A DNA stretch of 64,000 nucleotides from Microcoleus vaginatus HSN003 (GCF_022701255.1 NZ_CP031705.1:6572001-6636000), one strand, 5' to 3'. Shown: positions 8,997 through 17,825, counted from the stretch's first letter. Notes: a model not told the origin generated them from the sequence alone. Made by a program: numbers and translations.

Positions 8997-9716
8997 ATGG
9001 CTGTCAATTTCGCTTCCCCAACAAGTTCTAGTCTCAAACCAGAAGCCCAGAATATCTCAGCACTCAAACAAGTCTTTCAGACAATTGATGCCGATAGCTG
9101 TCCGGGTTCCTATAACTTTCATATGCACACAGTCTACTCCGACGGGCGATTGCAGCCAGAGAAATTGATGGAACAAGCCATAGCCGGAGGTCTCAAAGGC
9201 TTCGCTATCACCGACCACCACAGCACCCAAGGCTACGTTAAAGCTCAACTTTGGCTGGATAATTGGAAATTAAACCATCCCGACAAAAATAGCGAAGCAC
9301 CTAGTCTCTGGACAGGCGCTGAAATTAATGCCGAATTGCTCAACAATGAGGTACACATTCTCGGTTACGCCTTTGATCCGCAACATCCCAGTCTCAAACT
9401 ATACCTACGAGGTAAAAGTACAGAAGGCACTTATGGTTATTCAGCAGCCAAGGTAATTGAAGCTATTCATGAAGCAGGAGGTTTAGCAGTTCTCGCACAT
9501 CCTTGTCGGTATCGATCGACTGCAGATAAACTAATCCCAGAAGCAGCCCGTTTAGGCATTGACGGTGTAGAAACCTACTATGCTTACGCTAATCCCAATC
9601 CTTGGAAACCCAGTCCCATACAAACTGCTTTAGTCAAAGATTTAGCAGAAACGTATGGTTTGCTGGGAACTTGCGGCACGGACTCTCACGGCCTGAGTCT
9701 TCTAGTCCGAATATAG
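8997..9716 (+). CDS. PHP-domain phosphoesterase
   Basis: A 239-residue cytoplasmic metal-dependent phosphoesterase of the PHP superfamily, the fold shared by histidinol phosphatase HisK, YciV/TrpH-like nucleases and polymerase PHP domains. Visible metal ligands in order: FHMHTVYSDG (HxH, near 41), ITDHHS (near 73), GAEINAE (Glu near 107), HILGYAF, VLAHPCRYR (near 167) and GTDSHG (near 230), so the site appears complete. The closest subgroup is the YciV/RNase AM type, but the actual substrate cannot be told from sequence. The gene stands alone between repeat-rich spacers; ATG 8997 is the first start in the frame. Confidence 0.88.
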   Translation: MAVNFASPTSSSLKPEAQNISALKQVFQTIDADSCPGSYNFHMHTVYSDGRLQPEKLMEQAIAGGLKGFAITDHHSTQGYVKAQLWLDNWKLNHPDKNSEAPSLWTGAEINAELLNNEVHILGYAFDPQHPSLKLYLRGKSTEGTYGYSAAKVIEAIHEAGGLAVLAHPCRYRSTADKLIPEAARLGIDGVETYYAYANPNPWKPSPIQTALVKDLAETYGLLGTCGTDSHGLSLLVRI

Positions 9717-10064
9717 AGAGTTCGGAAATAAGAAGTGCTTTATCCTGTCATTACCAGTCTAAGCGTTAGCGGATATATCTCTTATGAAAGCAATCACAAT
9801 GACCCGAAAACAAACAGTTTATCAGGTCATATTATGTCCGCTAAAATGACCCCTATAAAATTGTTTGGTAGTGAGGACTTCAGTCCTCATAAAAGTTTGA
9901 GGACTGAAGTTTTCACTACTTGCCTTATAACGGCTATTTGACGGGACGTGATATCCTTTCGATCGCCAGGATGAGCTTTCGCACTCCAAAAGAAAGCAAT
10001 TGCCAAAGCAGGTAATATTGTTGTAACTCCGAGAGACCTTGCACCCTCAAAACCAGTCGCCCTT
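9717..10064. other. Intergenic region between convergent genes, with an inverted repeat
   Basis: Nothing coding is convincing in this 348-bp stretch between the convergently transcribed PHP and CO2-hydration genes. Its main feature is an inverted repeat at 9870-9917, described separately, which may also serve as a bidirectional terminator. Confidence 0.5.
9870..9917. repeat. Inverted repeat of the TGAGGACT family
   Basis: AGTGAGGACTTCAGTCCTCA (9870-9889) is followed after eight bases by TGAGGACTGAAGTTTTCACT (9898-9917); the second is the reverse complement of the first at 18 of 20 positions. The left arm itself contains a 7-bp stem (GAGGACT/AGTCCTC). A related element lies at 11410-11484. 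This looks like a miniature palindromic element common in cyanobacterial genomes; between two convergent genes it could also end transcription. Confidence 0.55.
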
Positions 10065-11231
10065 CTACCGTTCGGGGAACAACTGACAGGCCCGGTTAGT
10101 TGGCTGATTTGCCCAATCCAAGCGAGAAGTCCCAAATCGATCCATCCAACCTTCCAAATAAGCTCGATTAGCCTTTTTTTCCTCTGGATCGGAGGTATTC
10201 ATTGGATGAGGTGCTAAACCCAAAATAGTCGCCGTCGTCACGCAAAACATCGACTTTTGAAAACTCTGACAAATTTGCACCCGCACATCGTCTTCACCGC
10301 GACAGCTAGTGCGATAAACTTCGTGCAAATACTCCGGCAAATAATGCCGCATATCTTGCATCAATTGAGTGGGCGGAATCCCTGCACCTCCAATTGGTAA
10401 AGGGTCAGCAAACAAAGCACCGTAGGTAAAATCTCTTTGTTCTTCGGGGATTTGATGGGCTTGAGCGTTGTAGGAAACTGTGCCAAAAAAAGCTGTGCCC
10501 CGAAAGAAAATAGACTCTACATAAGGCACTGCTACATCTGGTAAAAATGTCAACTTAGCCGAGGCCGGAATGATATCGTAGACTTGACCGTGAATCTTGA
10601 CGCTGTAGGTAATTGGTAAACTGGCGGCGCTAACCAAACCTGCTAAGACAAAATCAACTACGTCCGCGATCGACTTAATTTTACCGGCTTCGTAAGAATC
10701 AGATAAATCAATAAACAAATCGCTCATTACCCGCCAAAACTGACCGAGACCGGTGTAATAAGCCAGCATCCGCACTTGTTCCGGCAAAAAATCAGGAAAT
10801 GCTTTATGGAGTCCCTGCATGAAAAAATTGCCTTTCAGCTTAGCCGCGATCGCCTTTTCGGCCAAACTACTAAATTCCGGGGAATCCAAATAACTATCCA
10901 AACCGCCGCCGCCGTGCCAAAGCATTGTTTTCATGCAATACTCAGCATACTCAAAATTAATCCTGTCGTGCCACAAATAGCGAATTAATTTGGGCAGAGT
11001 CACATCTCCATTGAAATATTTAAAAAACGGGAAAAGCACTAAAAACTGTTCTTCGGCAATATAATTTAGATTGCGAGAATAGGCATCTAAAACAATACCA
11101 TAACTTTTCAGCACGCCGACAACTTCAACTACATTTTCCGTAGATTCAGGCAGTAAAGCTTTGCCTGATTCCAAGAGGTCAATGTATGCGGCTAGGGGAT
11201 GGGCAGACGGTTTTAATACGGTACTTTTCAT
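10065..11231 (-). CDS. cupB: CO2 hydration protein (CupA/CupB, Chp family)
   Basis: A 388-residue protein of the cyanobacterial CO2-hydration family. Cup proteins bind the distal end of specialised NDH-1 complexes on the thylakoid membrane and couple electron transport to conversion of CO2 into bicarbonate. Family features seen: an N-terminal LESGKALLP segment, FPFFKYFNGDVT, HDRINFEYAEYCMKTMLWHGGGG, and a C-terminal region with MNTSDPEEKKANRAYLEGWMDRFG. It is last in the minus-strand series ndhF-ndhD-cup. No cupS-like gene follows, and the ccm operon is adjacent, which favours the constitutive CupB/NdhD4/NdhF4 type over the inducible CupA/CupS type; that subtype call is inference. ATG at 11231. 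Confidence 0.88.
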   Translation of the reverse strand: MKSTVLKPSAHPLAAYIDLLESGKALLPESTENVVEVVGVLKSYGIVLDAYSRNLNYIAEEQFLVLFPFFKYFNGDVTLPKLIRYLWHDRINFEYAEYCMKTMLWHGGGGLDSYLDSPEFSSLAEKAIAAKLKGNFFMQGLHKAFPDFLPEQVRMLAYYTGLGQFWRVMSDLFIDLSDSYEAGKIKSIADVVDFVLAGLVSAASLPITYSVKIHGQVYDIIPASAKLTFLPDVAVPYVESIFFRGTAFFGTVSYNAQAHQIPEEQRDFTYGALFADPLPIGGAGIPPTQLMQDMRHYLPEYLHEVYRTSCRGEDDVRVQICQSFQKSMFCVTTATILGLAPHPMNTSDPEEKKANRAYLEGWMDRFGTSRLDWANQPTNRACQLFPER

Positions 11232-11409
11232 CTGGATTTAGCCTGAATTTAAAACTATTTTTTTGCTCTTTATAACTCTGCTATTATATCATTTTTGGTA
11301 ATGTTTGCTACATAAAAACACAAACATTTACTTTTTTTTGATATAAAAATATCTCCCCTCTAGGAAGCACTCTATCTCGACGAAACCGGAGTTTTTACGG
11401 TTTATGCAG

Positions 11410-11484
11410 GGTGCGTTTGTTTGTAGTGAGTAGGGCCGTCCTCACAATTGTAGGATCACTTGCATTCCTCACTACAAACGAATT
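11410..11484. repeat. Inverted repeat in cup-ndhD spacer
   Basis: TTTGTAGTGAG (near 11419) and its reverse complement CTCACTACAAA (near 11470) flank a ~40-bp centre containing GTCCTCAC. The arms are of the same type as the TAGTGAGGACT element at 9870-9917. It lies in the 282-bp gap between ndhD and the CO2-hydration gene and could affect expression of the distal gene. Confidence 0.5.
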
Positions 11485-11513
11485 AGATTGCGATCGCTCG
11501 ACCGGACATCCTA

Positions 11514-13025
11514 TCAGTCTAAGTTTTGAGAAACTTTAACTTGGGGTGGCACATTAGCTACCATTCCGATCGCAGTTTTTTCGCTCAAAGCAACTAACAC
11601 TCCCGGCTGCACTCCCATGATTGCGATAATTATTGCTAAAACCAGCGAAGGAATGCGATCGCGCCAGCGGACTTGCGGCAAATTTACCACCACATCCGAA
11701 AGGCGGCCGAAAAAGGCGCGGTTGACCATAATTAAAAAGTAAACTGAAGTTAAACCAGTGCCGATCATGCAGAGGAAAGTTTGCACCGGAAACACTGGCA
11801 AACTGCCCCGAAATATCAAAAATTCAGCAATAAATCCCGCCAAACCCGGAATACCGGCACTTGCCATCACGCCGAGGATCATTAAACTGCCAATCATCGG
11901 CAAACCGCGATCGGGATTGAACAAACCTTTGAGCACATCGATGTTGCGAGTGCCGGATTTTTTGTAAACAATGCCGACGGTTAAGAATAGTAGCGCCGAA
12001 ATTAAGCCGTGGCTAACCATTTGTAAAACAGTTCCCAGCAGACTAATCGGAGTAGCTGCGGCGCTAGCTAACAAAATGTAGCCCATGTGAGCGATCGAAC
12101 TGTAAGCTACAATTTTTTTCATATCTTTTTGGGCGATCGCGCAACTAGCCCCGTAAAGCACGCTTACCACAGCCCAACTCGCCAGCCAAGGTGCCGCCAC
12201 CGCCCACGCATCGGGAAACAAACCCAAACCAAAGCGCAGCATCCCATAAGTCCCCAGCTTCAAAAGCACCCCCGCCAGCAGCACCGAAACCGGCGTCGAA
12301 GCTTCTACGTGAGCATCCGGCAGCCAAGTATGAAAAGGCACCAAAGGCATCTTAATTCCAAAAGCCAGCAACACCCCTGCCAGCAAAACAATTTGCCTTA
12401 CCAAAGGCAATGGCAATCCTCCTTGCAAATGCGATGCGCCCGCTGCACCAACCATATCGAAACTCGAAGCACCGCTAAGCCAAGCAGTCCCCAAGAAAGC
12501 AGCCAGCAGCACAATTCCCGAAAATGCAGTATAGATTAAAAACTTAGTAGCAGCATAACCCCGACGCTCGCCTCCCCAAATCGCAATTAACAGGTAAAGC
12601 GGAATCAATTCTACCTCAAAAAACAGGAAAAATAGCAGCAAATTTTGAGATAAAAAAGCCCCTGTTACGCCGCCAGTAATTAACAGAATCAAAGAATAAT
12701 AAAGTCGAGGTCTGCGGATCGACTCATCCGTAGCGTAAATAGCTATTCCTGTCAGTAGAGTATTTAAAATTACCAAAGGCAGAGCCAAACCATCAACGCC
12801 GAGATTGTAATTCAATCCCAAAACATCTATCCAAGGAATAAATTCCGAAAACTGCAACTGACTGGTACTGGCATCAAACTGAATTGCCAAAATCACCGAT
12901 AGAATAAAAGTTATACCCGCAATGGCGATCGCCACATTCCGAACTATTTTAGAACTCACTGAACCGGGCCAGAGCCCAATTAGGGCAGCAGCCAACATTG
13001 GTATCCAGATTAAAGCACTGAGCAT
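11514..13025 (-). CDS. ndhD: NAD(P)H-quinone oxidoreductase subunit 4 (NdhD3/D4 type)
   Basis: A ~503-residue antiporter-like membrane subunit of thylakoid NDH-1. About 14 hydrophobic helices are visible, with hallmark segments FFFEVELIPLYLLIAIWGG, GIKMPLVPFHTWLPDAHVEASTP, KMVSHGLISALLF-type Lys/His helix (VLQMVSHGLISALLFL) and VAYSSIAHMGYILL. Linked to a CO2-hydration gene it belongs to the CO2-uptake type (NdhD3/D4), not the respiratory NdhD1. ATG at 13025 is chosen because AAGGAAAG lies 9 bases upstream; the preceding TTG would add one residue. The ndhF partner lies upstream on the same strand, but a gene on the opposite strand separates them. Confidence 0.92.
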   Translation of the reverse strand: MLSALIWIPMLAAALIGLWPGSVSSKIVRNVAIAIAGITFILSVILAIQFDASTSQLQFSEFIPWIDVLGLNYNLGVDGLALPLVILNTLLTGIAIYATDESIRRPRLYYSLILLITGGVTGAFLSQNLLLFFLFFEVELIPLYLLIAIWGGERRGYAATKFLIYTAFSGIVLLAAFLGTAWLSGASSFDMVGAAGASHLQGGLPLPLVRQIVLLAGVLLAFGIKMPLVPFHTWLPDAHVEASTPVSVLLAGVLLKLGTYGMLRFGLGLFPDAWAVAAPWLASWAVVSVLYGASCAIAQKDMKKIVAYSSIAHMGYILLASAAATPISLLGTVLQMVSHGLISALLFLTVGIVYKKSGTRNIDVLKGLFNPDRGLPMIGSLMILGVMASAGIPGLAGFIAEFLIFRGSLPVFPVQTFLCMIGTGLTSVYFLIMVNRAFFGRLSDVVVNLPQVRWRDRIPSLVLAIIIAIMGVQPGVLVALSEKTAIGMVANVPPQVKVSQNLD

Positions 13026-13153
13026 CAATTAAAACTTTCCTTTGTTACACAGTATTTAGAGCTATATTTAACATTAACGCAAAGCAACTACATATAAAAG
13101 CGATCGGCTGATTTTCTTGTTAACATAGATTCCAATGTCTCTGGAATCCTCCT

Positions 13154-13765
13154 ATGACCTCAAGTCTTACAGATCGAGAAGATTTGCAAATTAAATCCGG
13201 TTCTCCTTCCACCCGCCTCACCGTTGCCGACTTGGAAGAACTGCAAGCTATACTCTCGGAAGCAAATCTAGACTACCAACTCGAACTGGTAGACGGGAAG
13301 ATTATCGTTATGGGCCCATCAGACATTGTATCGAGCGAAATTGGGGCAGAGTTAGTCAGACTTTTACTAAACTGGGTCAAACCGCGCAAACTCGGACGAG
13401 TGTTTGACTCCAGTGGCGGGTTTATCCTTCCCAATTCCGATCTCAGAGCACCGGATGTTTCGTTTGTGGTAGCCGATCGCCTCAAACAAAGTAAAAGGTA
13501 TTTTGCCGAACTTGTTCCCGACTTAGTTGTAGAAATCAAATCTCAATCGGATCGCCTCAAACCCCTGCGAGAAAAAATTTTATCATTTATCGAACTCGGA
13601 GCAAAAGTAGGAATATTAATCGACCCGGACAAGCGCACAATAACAATTTACACTCCCCAAGCAGAGCCAGTTATATTGAGAGACGGCGACATGATTTCAA
13701 TTCCCGAACTTTTGCCCGGTTGGGAAGTTGCGGTGACAGAATTGTGGCCGATCGATTTTGAATAA
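13154..13765 (+). CDS. Uma2-family (DUF820) endonuclease-like protein
   Basis: A 203-residue protein of the Uma2/DUF820 family, very abundant in cyanobacteria and built on a PD-(D/E)XK nuclease fold. The core is visible as LELVDGKIIVMGP, SDLRAPDVSFV and PDLVVEIKS, giving the D...E-x-K catalytic pattern. Cellular role of the family is unknown; many copies sit near mobile or repetitive DNA. It lies on the opposite strand between ndhF and ndhD, interrupting an otherwise conserved gene pair, and is flanked downstream by small direct repeats, which suggests later insertion (inference). Confidence 0.88.
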   Translation: MTSSLTDREDLQIKSGSPSTRLTVADLEELQAILSEANLDYQLELVDGKIIVMGPSDIVSSEIGAELVRLLLNWVKPRKLGRVFDSSGGFILPNSDLRAPDVSFVVADRLKQSKRYFAELVPDLVVEIKSQSDRLKPLREKILSFIELGAKVGILIDPDKRTITIYTPQAEPVILRDGDMISIPELLPGWEVAVTELWPIDFE

Positions 13766-13775
13766 AACTCGATAA

Positions 13776-13895
13776 AAAAGCAGACAAACCCAGAATAAAA
13801 TTATCTGCGTTCATCTGCCTTCATCTGCCTTCATCTGCGGTTAAAAATTAAATAACATCAGACAAAAAGCAGACAAACCCGAAAAATTTATCTGC
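13776..13895. repeat. Small direct repeats between Uma2 and ndhF
   Basis: Three tandem copies of a 10-mer, TCATCTGCCT with the last ending in GG, occupy 13811-13840. Around them, an AAAAGCAGACAAACCC segment occurs twice (near 13778 and 13864), each followed by A/T-rich sequence and TTATCTGC. No gene is visible in the 143-bp gap between the convergent Uma2 and ndhF ends. Confidence 0.5.
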
Positions 13896-13908
13896 CAACC
13901 TCTGCGGT

Positions 13909-15783
13909 TTAAAACTGCCAAATAACCAACGCCAGCAACACAGCAACCCCCCCCGCAATAGTCAACACATAAAACTGCGACTGGCCGGTGCCGGTGTATT
14001 TCAATCCTTCACCGCTGAAAATTGTGGCAAAACCGAACAAATTCACTGCCCCATCCACCACATACTTATCAGTCCAAGCGCTGATTTTAGAAATAAAAGC
14101 CACAGCCCAAACGACAGTCAAGCGGTAAACTCGATCGATATAAAAATCGTAAGCAAACAAATCCTGCACCGCCGGCATCGGCAGTCGTACCGGTCGAGGT
14201 AAAACCCCGTACCAATAAATCGCCACCCCAACCCCAACGCCAATCAACCCAGATAAGATTAACAGCGGAATATGCAGAGTCTTCAACAGCAAATTTAAAG
14301 TATCAAAATCCCCCGTTTCCGCCCAAGGCCCAGTCCAACTAATTAAAAGTTGCCACTCCTGCAACATCCAAGGCACCAACAGCCCCATTACGGTCAAAAT
14401 TACCATCGGCAAAGCCATTGGCCAACCGACTTCTGGAGCTCTGCGAGTTTTCGGCTGCGCTTTTCCAGCAAACACTAAACCGAATATGCGAGTTAAATTT
14501 AGCGCCGTCAAACCATTAACCAAAAGCAACACAATTACCAGCCACAAAGGCAGAGTCCAAAAACCGTTGAGCCAGCGCCGCATCGCCCAAAAGTTGCCTA
14601 GAGGCAACAGCGCCACCATCCCCGCAGCGCCTACTAAATAAGCCGTAGTCGTGGCAGGCATCTTCGACCACAACCCACCCATTTCTGTTAAATCTTGAGT
14701 GTTAGTTGTGGTAATAACTGACCCTACGCTCATGAATAATAGGCCTTTGGCGATCGAGTGGGCGAACAACAACAGCAAAGCAATGTCAACTTGATTTAGC
14801 CCCACGGCGATAAACACCAAACCCAAAGAAGCGCTGGTAGAATGCGATAGTGCTCTTTTGATGTCGATTTGGGCGATCGCCACCAAGGAAGCGCCAACAG
14901 CAGTCACCGCACCCAACACCACCAGCACCGCATCAGTCACGGGCGACAGCGCCAAAACAGGCTGAAGTTTAATCAACACATAAGCCCCAGCGCCCACAAC
15001 TACCGTATTCCGCATAATCGAAGCCGGGTTGGGCCCTTCCATCGCCTCGTCGAGCCACAAATGGAAGGGAAATTGAGCACACTTGGCCGTAGGTGCGGAG
15101 ATTAAAGCCAAACCTAAAAGAGTCGCCACTACAGGAGACAAAGTTGCAGTTTCAGCCCATATTTCCAAATCGGAAAAATTCAAACTTCCCGCTAAAGTTG
15201 AAAGCGTCACTACTCCCATCAACAGTGGCACGTCTCCTACACGCTTTGTTAAAAACGCATCACGAGCTGCTGTTACTACCAGCGGTTGAGCGTACCAAAA
15301 CCCGACTAGCAAGTAAGTTGAAAGCGTCAGCAGTTCCAACAAACCGTAAGTTAGAAGCAGCGAGTCGCTAATGGCAATGCCGCTAATTGCCCCTTCAAAA
15401 AAACCGAGCAGCCCAAAAAATCGAGCTAGCGCCCAGTCTTTTTCCATGTAGCCGAGAGCGTAAATTTGTGCTAGCAAACTCAGAACACTAACTAACTCCA
15501 TTGCTCCGACGCTGACGGTGGAGATTTCTATTGCAAAAGACAAATCTAAATCTGCTGCTTGCACCCAGTGCACTAGCAATTGTTGGGGCGGTTGATCCCA
15601 AGTCGCTGTAAAAATAACTGACCCGTGTATGAAAGCCAACACAGTCATCAGCAAATTGAAGTAAGCTGCAGGTCTCGGGCCTGTTCTGCGAACGGTTCCC
15701 GTAGACCACGGCAAAGTTAAAATTGCGCCTATCAAGCCATATAAAGGTACCCACCAACAGGCTTGGAGGAGAAATTGAGTCAT
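13909..15783 (-). CDS. ndhF: NAD(P)H-quinone oxidoreductase subunit 5 (NdhF3/F4 type)
   Basis: A 624-residue proton-pumping membrane subunit of NDH-1, length typical for NdhF3/F4. Seen in order: a Trp-rich N-terminal helix, LLELLTLSTYLLVGFWY, KRVGDVPLLMG, APTAKCAQFPFHLWLDEAMEGPNP (the conserved subunit-5 signature), DIKRALSHSTSASLG, FAHSIAKGLLF, and a long C-terminal amphipathic region with a final helix VAVLLALVIW. It heads the CO2-uptake series ndhF-ndhD-cup. ATG at 15783 follows an AGGGA site 8-9 bases upstream. The divergent carboxysome operon starts about 620 bp away, so uptake and fixation genes share one control region. Confidence 0.92.
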   Translation of the reverse strand: MTQFLLQACWWVPLYGLIGAILTLPWSTGTVRRTGPRPAAYFNLLMTVLAFIHGSVIFTATWDQPPQQLLVHWVQAADLDLSFAIEISTVSVGAMELVSVLSLLAQIYALGYMEKDWALARFFGLLGFFEGAISGIAISDSLLLTYGLLELLTLSTYLLVGFWYAQPLVVTAARDAFLTKRVGDVPLLMGVVTLSTLAGSLNFSDLEIWAETATLSPVVATLLGLALISAPTAKCAQFPFHLWLDEAMEGPNPASIMRNTVVVGAGAYVLIKLQPVLALSPVTDAVLVVLGAVTAVGASLVAIAQIDIKRALSHSTSASLGLVFIAVGLNQVDIALLLLFAHSIAKGLLFMSVGSVITTTNTQDLTEMGGLWSKMPATTTAYLVGAAGMVALLPLGNFWAMRRWLNGFWTLPLWLVIVLLLVNGLTALNLTRIFGLVFAGKAQPKTRRAPEVGWPMALPMVILTVMGLLVPWMLQEWQLLISWTGPWAETGDFDTLNLLLKTLHIPLLILSGLIGVGVGVAIYWYGVLPRPVRLPMPAVQDLFAYDFYIDRVYRLTVVWAVAFISKISAWTDKYVVDGAVNLFGFATIFSGEGLKYTGTGQSQFYVLTIAGGVAVLLALVIWQF

Positions 15784-16405
15784 TTAATTTATCCCTGAAA
15801 CTTGAAATTACTGGCTGCCTTTATACAAAAACAGTCGCGGGCGATCGCGCGACACCCTAAAACTTTGACTAAACCCGATCATATAGTTGTGGCAAAATAA
15901 TTTGCACTCCTGATTAACTATACATTAAAGCATCAAAAATGATAATTATCTCACCACAAAATTACTGGCTGAGCACAAGAGGCACTCAAAGAAAAAATGC
16001 CTGCCGATGGGCCAAGACTGCCTTTTTTGCCGATTTCCCTGCGATCCCCCTTTTGAAATCCCCCATTTTCCAGGCACTGATCAGCTCCGGCTTCACATAC
16101 CGAACTCTACTTTATGAGTATTCTTACTTACTTTAATCCCCCCTGGCTCTCTGTATCTACCCCTCTAAATATTAAGATTATTAAATAAATATTAAATTAT
16201 TTTAAGTAACATAAAAAATTTTAATTTTTGTTATTAAACATTATGATGTTAGTTTATATTGTCAAGGTGGACAGATTCCCCTATTCTTATAGGATAGGAA
16301 GCTTTACACTGCATTACTAGAAAATGTGGGCCTCCCCGTCCAAATTTTTAGATTTCTCAAAGATTTGTAACGGTAATTTCGCTCATCCTCAAAGGAGATT
16401 CAAAA
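15784..16405. promoter_or_regulatory. Divergent control region ndhF / ccmK
   Basis: No gene is convincing in this 622-bp stretch; a 65-codon open frame at 15939 has no ribosome-binding site and no family features. It must carry the promoters for the minus-strand NDH-1 genes and the plus-strand ccm operon. A very AT-rich block spans about 16170-16260. GATAATTATC, a 10-bp perfect palindrome, sits at 15940-15949 and could be an operator half. Regulators of Ci genes (CcmR/NdhR or CmpR type) would be expected here, but I cannot assign their sites. Confidence 0.5.
16260..16288 (+). promoter_or_regulatory. Candidate sigma70-type promoter of the ccm operon
   Basis: TTGTCA (16260-16265) and TATTCT (16283-16288) are separated by 17 bases, a good match to the -35/-10 spacing of group 1 sigma factors. 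The element lies at the end of the AT-rich block, giving a leader of roughly 110 bases before ccmK2. Prediction by eye only. Confidence 0.4.
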
Positions 16406-16717
16406 ATGTCAATTGCCGTGGGAATGATTGAGACAAAAGGTTTTCCCGCTGTTGTGGAAGCTGCCGATGCTATGGTCAAAGCTGCCCGCGTTACCCTCGT
16501 GGGCTATGAAAAAATCGGCAGCGCCCGCGTCACCGTAATTGTGCGCGGCAACGTGTCGGAAGTCCAAGCCTCAGTCGCAGCAGGAGTGGAATCCGTTAAG
16601 CGGGTCAACGGCGGAGAAGTCGTCTCTACCCACATCATCGCTCGCCCCCACGAAAACCTAGAATACGTTCTGCCGATTCGATATACAGAAGCAGTAGAAC
16701 AGTTCCGAGGCTACTAA
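16406..16717 (+). CDS. ccmK2: Carboxysome shell protein CcmK2
   Basis: A 103-residue single BMC-domain protein that forms the hexameric facets of the beta-carboxysome shell. The canonical sequence is nearly unmodified: MSIAVGMIETKGFPAVVEAAD, VTLVGYEKIGSARVTVIVRG, and THIIARPHENLEYVLPIRYTE. The short ending EQFRGY is the CcmK2 type. The pore loop KIGS is present. AAAGGAG lies 9 bases upstream of ATG 16406. It is first in ccmK2-K1-L-M-N and a hairpin follows its stop. Confidence 0.97.
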   Translation: MSIAVGMIETKGFPAVVEAADAMVKAARVTLVGYEKIGSARVTVIVRGNVSEVQASVAAGVESVKRVNGGEVVSTHIIARPHENLEYVLPIRYTEAVEQFRGY

Positions 16718-16725
16718 GTTCTTAG

Positions 16726-16759
16726 CGCACAAAAATTTCGTTTAACGAAAATTTGTGCG
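16726..16759 (+). other. Intercistronic hairpin between ccmK2 and ccmK1
   Basis: CGCACAAAAATTTCG (16726-16740), loop TTTAA, then CGAAAATTTGTGCG (16746-16759) form a near-perfect ~14-bp stem with one unpaired base. There is no following T-run, so it is more likely an mRNA processing, stability or attenuation element than a full terminator. It could set the ratio of CcmK2 to the downstream shell proteins (inference). Confidence 0.55.
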
Positions 16760-16812
16760 ATCGTCAAAAATTAACTGTTTAGTTCCCCAATATTCAATCA
16801 GGAGTAAAACCA

Positions 16813-17154
16813 ATGGCAATTGCAGTTGGCATGATCGAAACCTTAGGCTTCCCCGCAGTTGTAGAAGCTGCTGACGCGATGGTCAAAGCAGCCCGCGTCA
16901 CCTTGGTAGGCTACGAAAAAATCGGTAGCGCTCGCGTTACGGTTATTGTAAGAGGAGATGTCTCGGAAGTGCAAGCTTCCGTTTCCGCCGGAGTAGAGTC
17001 AGTGAAGCGCGTTAACGGCGGACAAGTGATGTCCACCCACATTATCGCCCGCCCTCACGAAAACTTAGAGTACGTGCTGCCGATTCGCTACACCGAAGCT
17101 GTAGAACAGTTCCGTGAAGGCGTCAGCGGCATTCGTCCCCTCAACAGATCATAA
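16813..17154 (+). CDS. ccmK1: Carboxysome shell protein CcmK1
   Basis: A 113-residue BMC shell protein, almost identical to CcmK2 over 98 residues but with the CcmK1-type C-terminal tail (REGVSGIRPLNRS). The pair probably arose by tandem duplication and the two are expected to form facet hexamers together. AGGAG lies 7-8 bases upstream of ATG 16813. The DNA of the two genes differs at many synonymous positions, so the duplication is old and retained by selection. Confidence 0.96.
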   Translation: MAIAVGMIETLGFPAVVEAADAMVKAARVTLVGYEKIGSARVTVIVRGDVSEVQASVSAGVESVKRVNGGQVMSTHIIARPHENLEYVLPIRYTEAVEQFREGVSGIRPLNRS

Positions 17155-17434
17155 GATAGGCGATTCCCTACGGGATAGCTTCGCTTCACGGCGGTGAGGG
17201 GCGTTTGGTAATTAAAAATTAAAAATCGCGAGGTTTTTGATTTAGCATTTTTAATTTTTAATTGAGGTGGGTATGGGATATTGGTTATTAGTCATGAGTC
17301 ATGAGTCATTAGTCATTAGTTACTAGACGAAGCTCTAAAAGGCGGACAGCGGACTGAGGACAGAGCTAATAAAAAAAAGACAAGTGACAGTGTAAAAATG
17401 ACAATTACCAATTACCTATTACCTATTACCTAAA
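17155..17434. repeat. Repeat-rich ccmK1-ccmL spacer
   Basis: This 280-bp spacer is almost entirely repeats. Near 17161 is a TCCCTACGGGA palindrome followed by TAGCTTCGCTTCAC, a motif widely dispersed in such genomes. AATTAAAAATTAAAAAT (17210-17226) and its exact reverse complement (17247-17263) form a 17-bp AT stem. Heptamers of the type ATTAGTC/ATGAGTC run at 17287-17320 and AATTACC/TATTACC at 17403-17430, just before ccmL. No gene is visible. Confidence 0.6.
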
Positions 17435-17740
17435 ATGCAAATGGCCAAAGTTCTCGGCACAGTTGTCAGTACCCAAAAAGAGCCGACGCTGAGAGGATCG
17501 AAATTTCTACTGCTGCAATTCATCGATGAGGAAGGTTCGCCAGTTCCCGGCTATGAAGTAGCCGCTGACTGTGTGGGCGCTGGTATAGATGAATGGGTTT
17601 TAGTAACCCGAGGCAGCGCAGCCCGGATCGCGCCCGGCAGCGAAAACCGTCCGATCGATGCTCTGGTAGTAGGCATTATAGATACTGTCAATGTAGAAAA
17701 CCGCCTCATTTACAGTAAAAAAGACGACCCATACGGCTAG
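17435..17740 (+). CDS. ccmL: Carboxysome vertex protein CcmL
   Basis: A 101-residue EutN/CcmL-family protein that forms the pentamers closing the icosahedral vertices of the carboxysome shell. Seen: MQMAKVLGTVVSTQKEPTL, YEVAADCVGAGIDEWVLVTRGSAAR and DALVVGIIDTVNVENRLIY, a full-length match. The start at 17435 aligns with the usual MQxAKVxGTVVST beginning; no strong ribosome-binding site precedes it because heptamer repeats abut the start. A single vertex protein needs low dosage, consistent with weak initiation. Confidence 0.96.
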   Translation: MQMAKVLGTVVSTQKEPTLRGSKFLLLQFIDEEGSPVPGYEVAADCVGAGIDEWVLVTRGSAARIAPGSENRPIDALVVGIIDTVNVENRLIYSKKDDPYG

Positions 17741-17748
17741 TTGCAACC

Positions 17749-17825
17749 GTTAGCAGTTAGCAGTTAGTGGAAAAATAACTAACAACTAACAACTAACAAC
17801 TAACAACTAACAACTAACAACTAAC
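17749..17825. repeat. Hairpin-forming heptamer repeats between ccmL and ccmM
   Basis: About three copies of GTTAGCA-type heptamers (17749-17769) are followed by seven perfect copies of AACTAAC (17777-17825). The two blocks are complementary (GTTAG/CTAAC), so the transcript can form a repeat hairpin right before the ccmM ribosome-binding site. These are STRR sequences; copy number is likely to vary between strains. Confidence 0.75.

Noticed and set aside
15939..16136. 65-codon open frame upstream of ccmK2
   Set aside because: No ribosome-binding site, no homology I recognise, and it lies in the divergent promoter region.
17749..17825. Regular repeats taken as a possible CRISPR array
   Set aside because: The unit is seven bases with no spacers and there are no cas genes nearby; it is a heptamer repeat tract.
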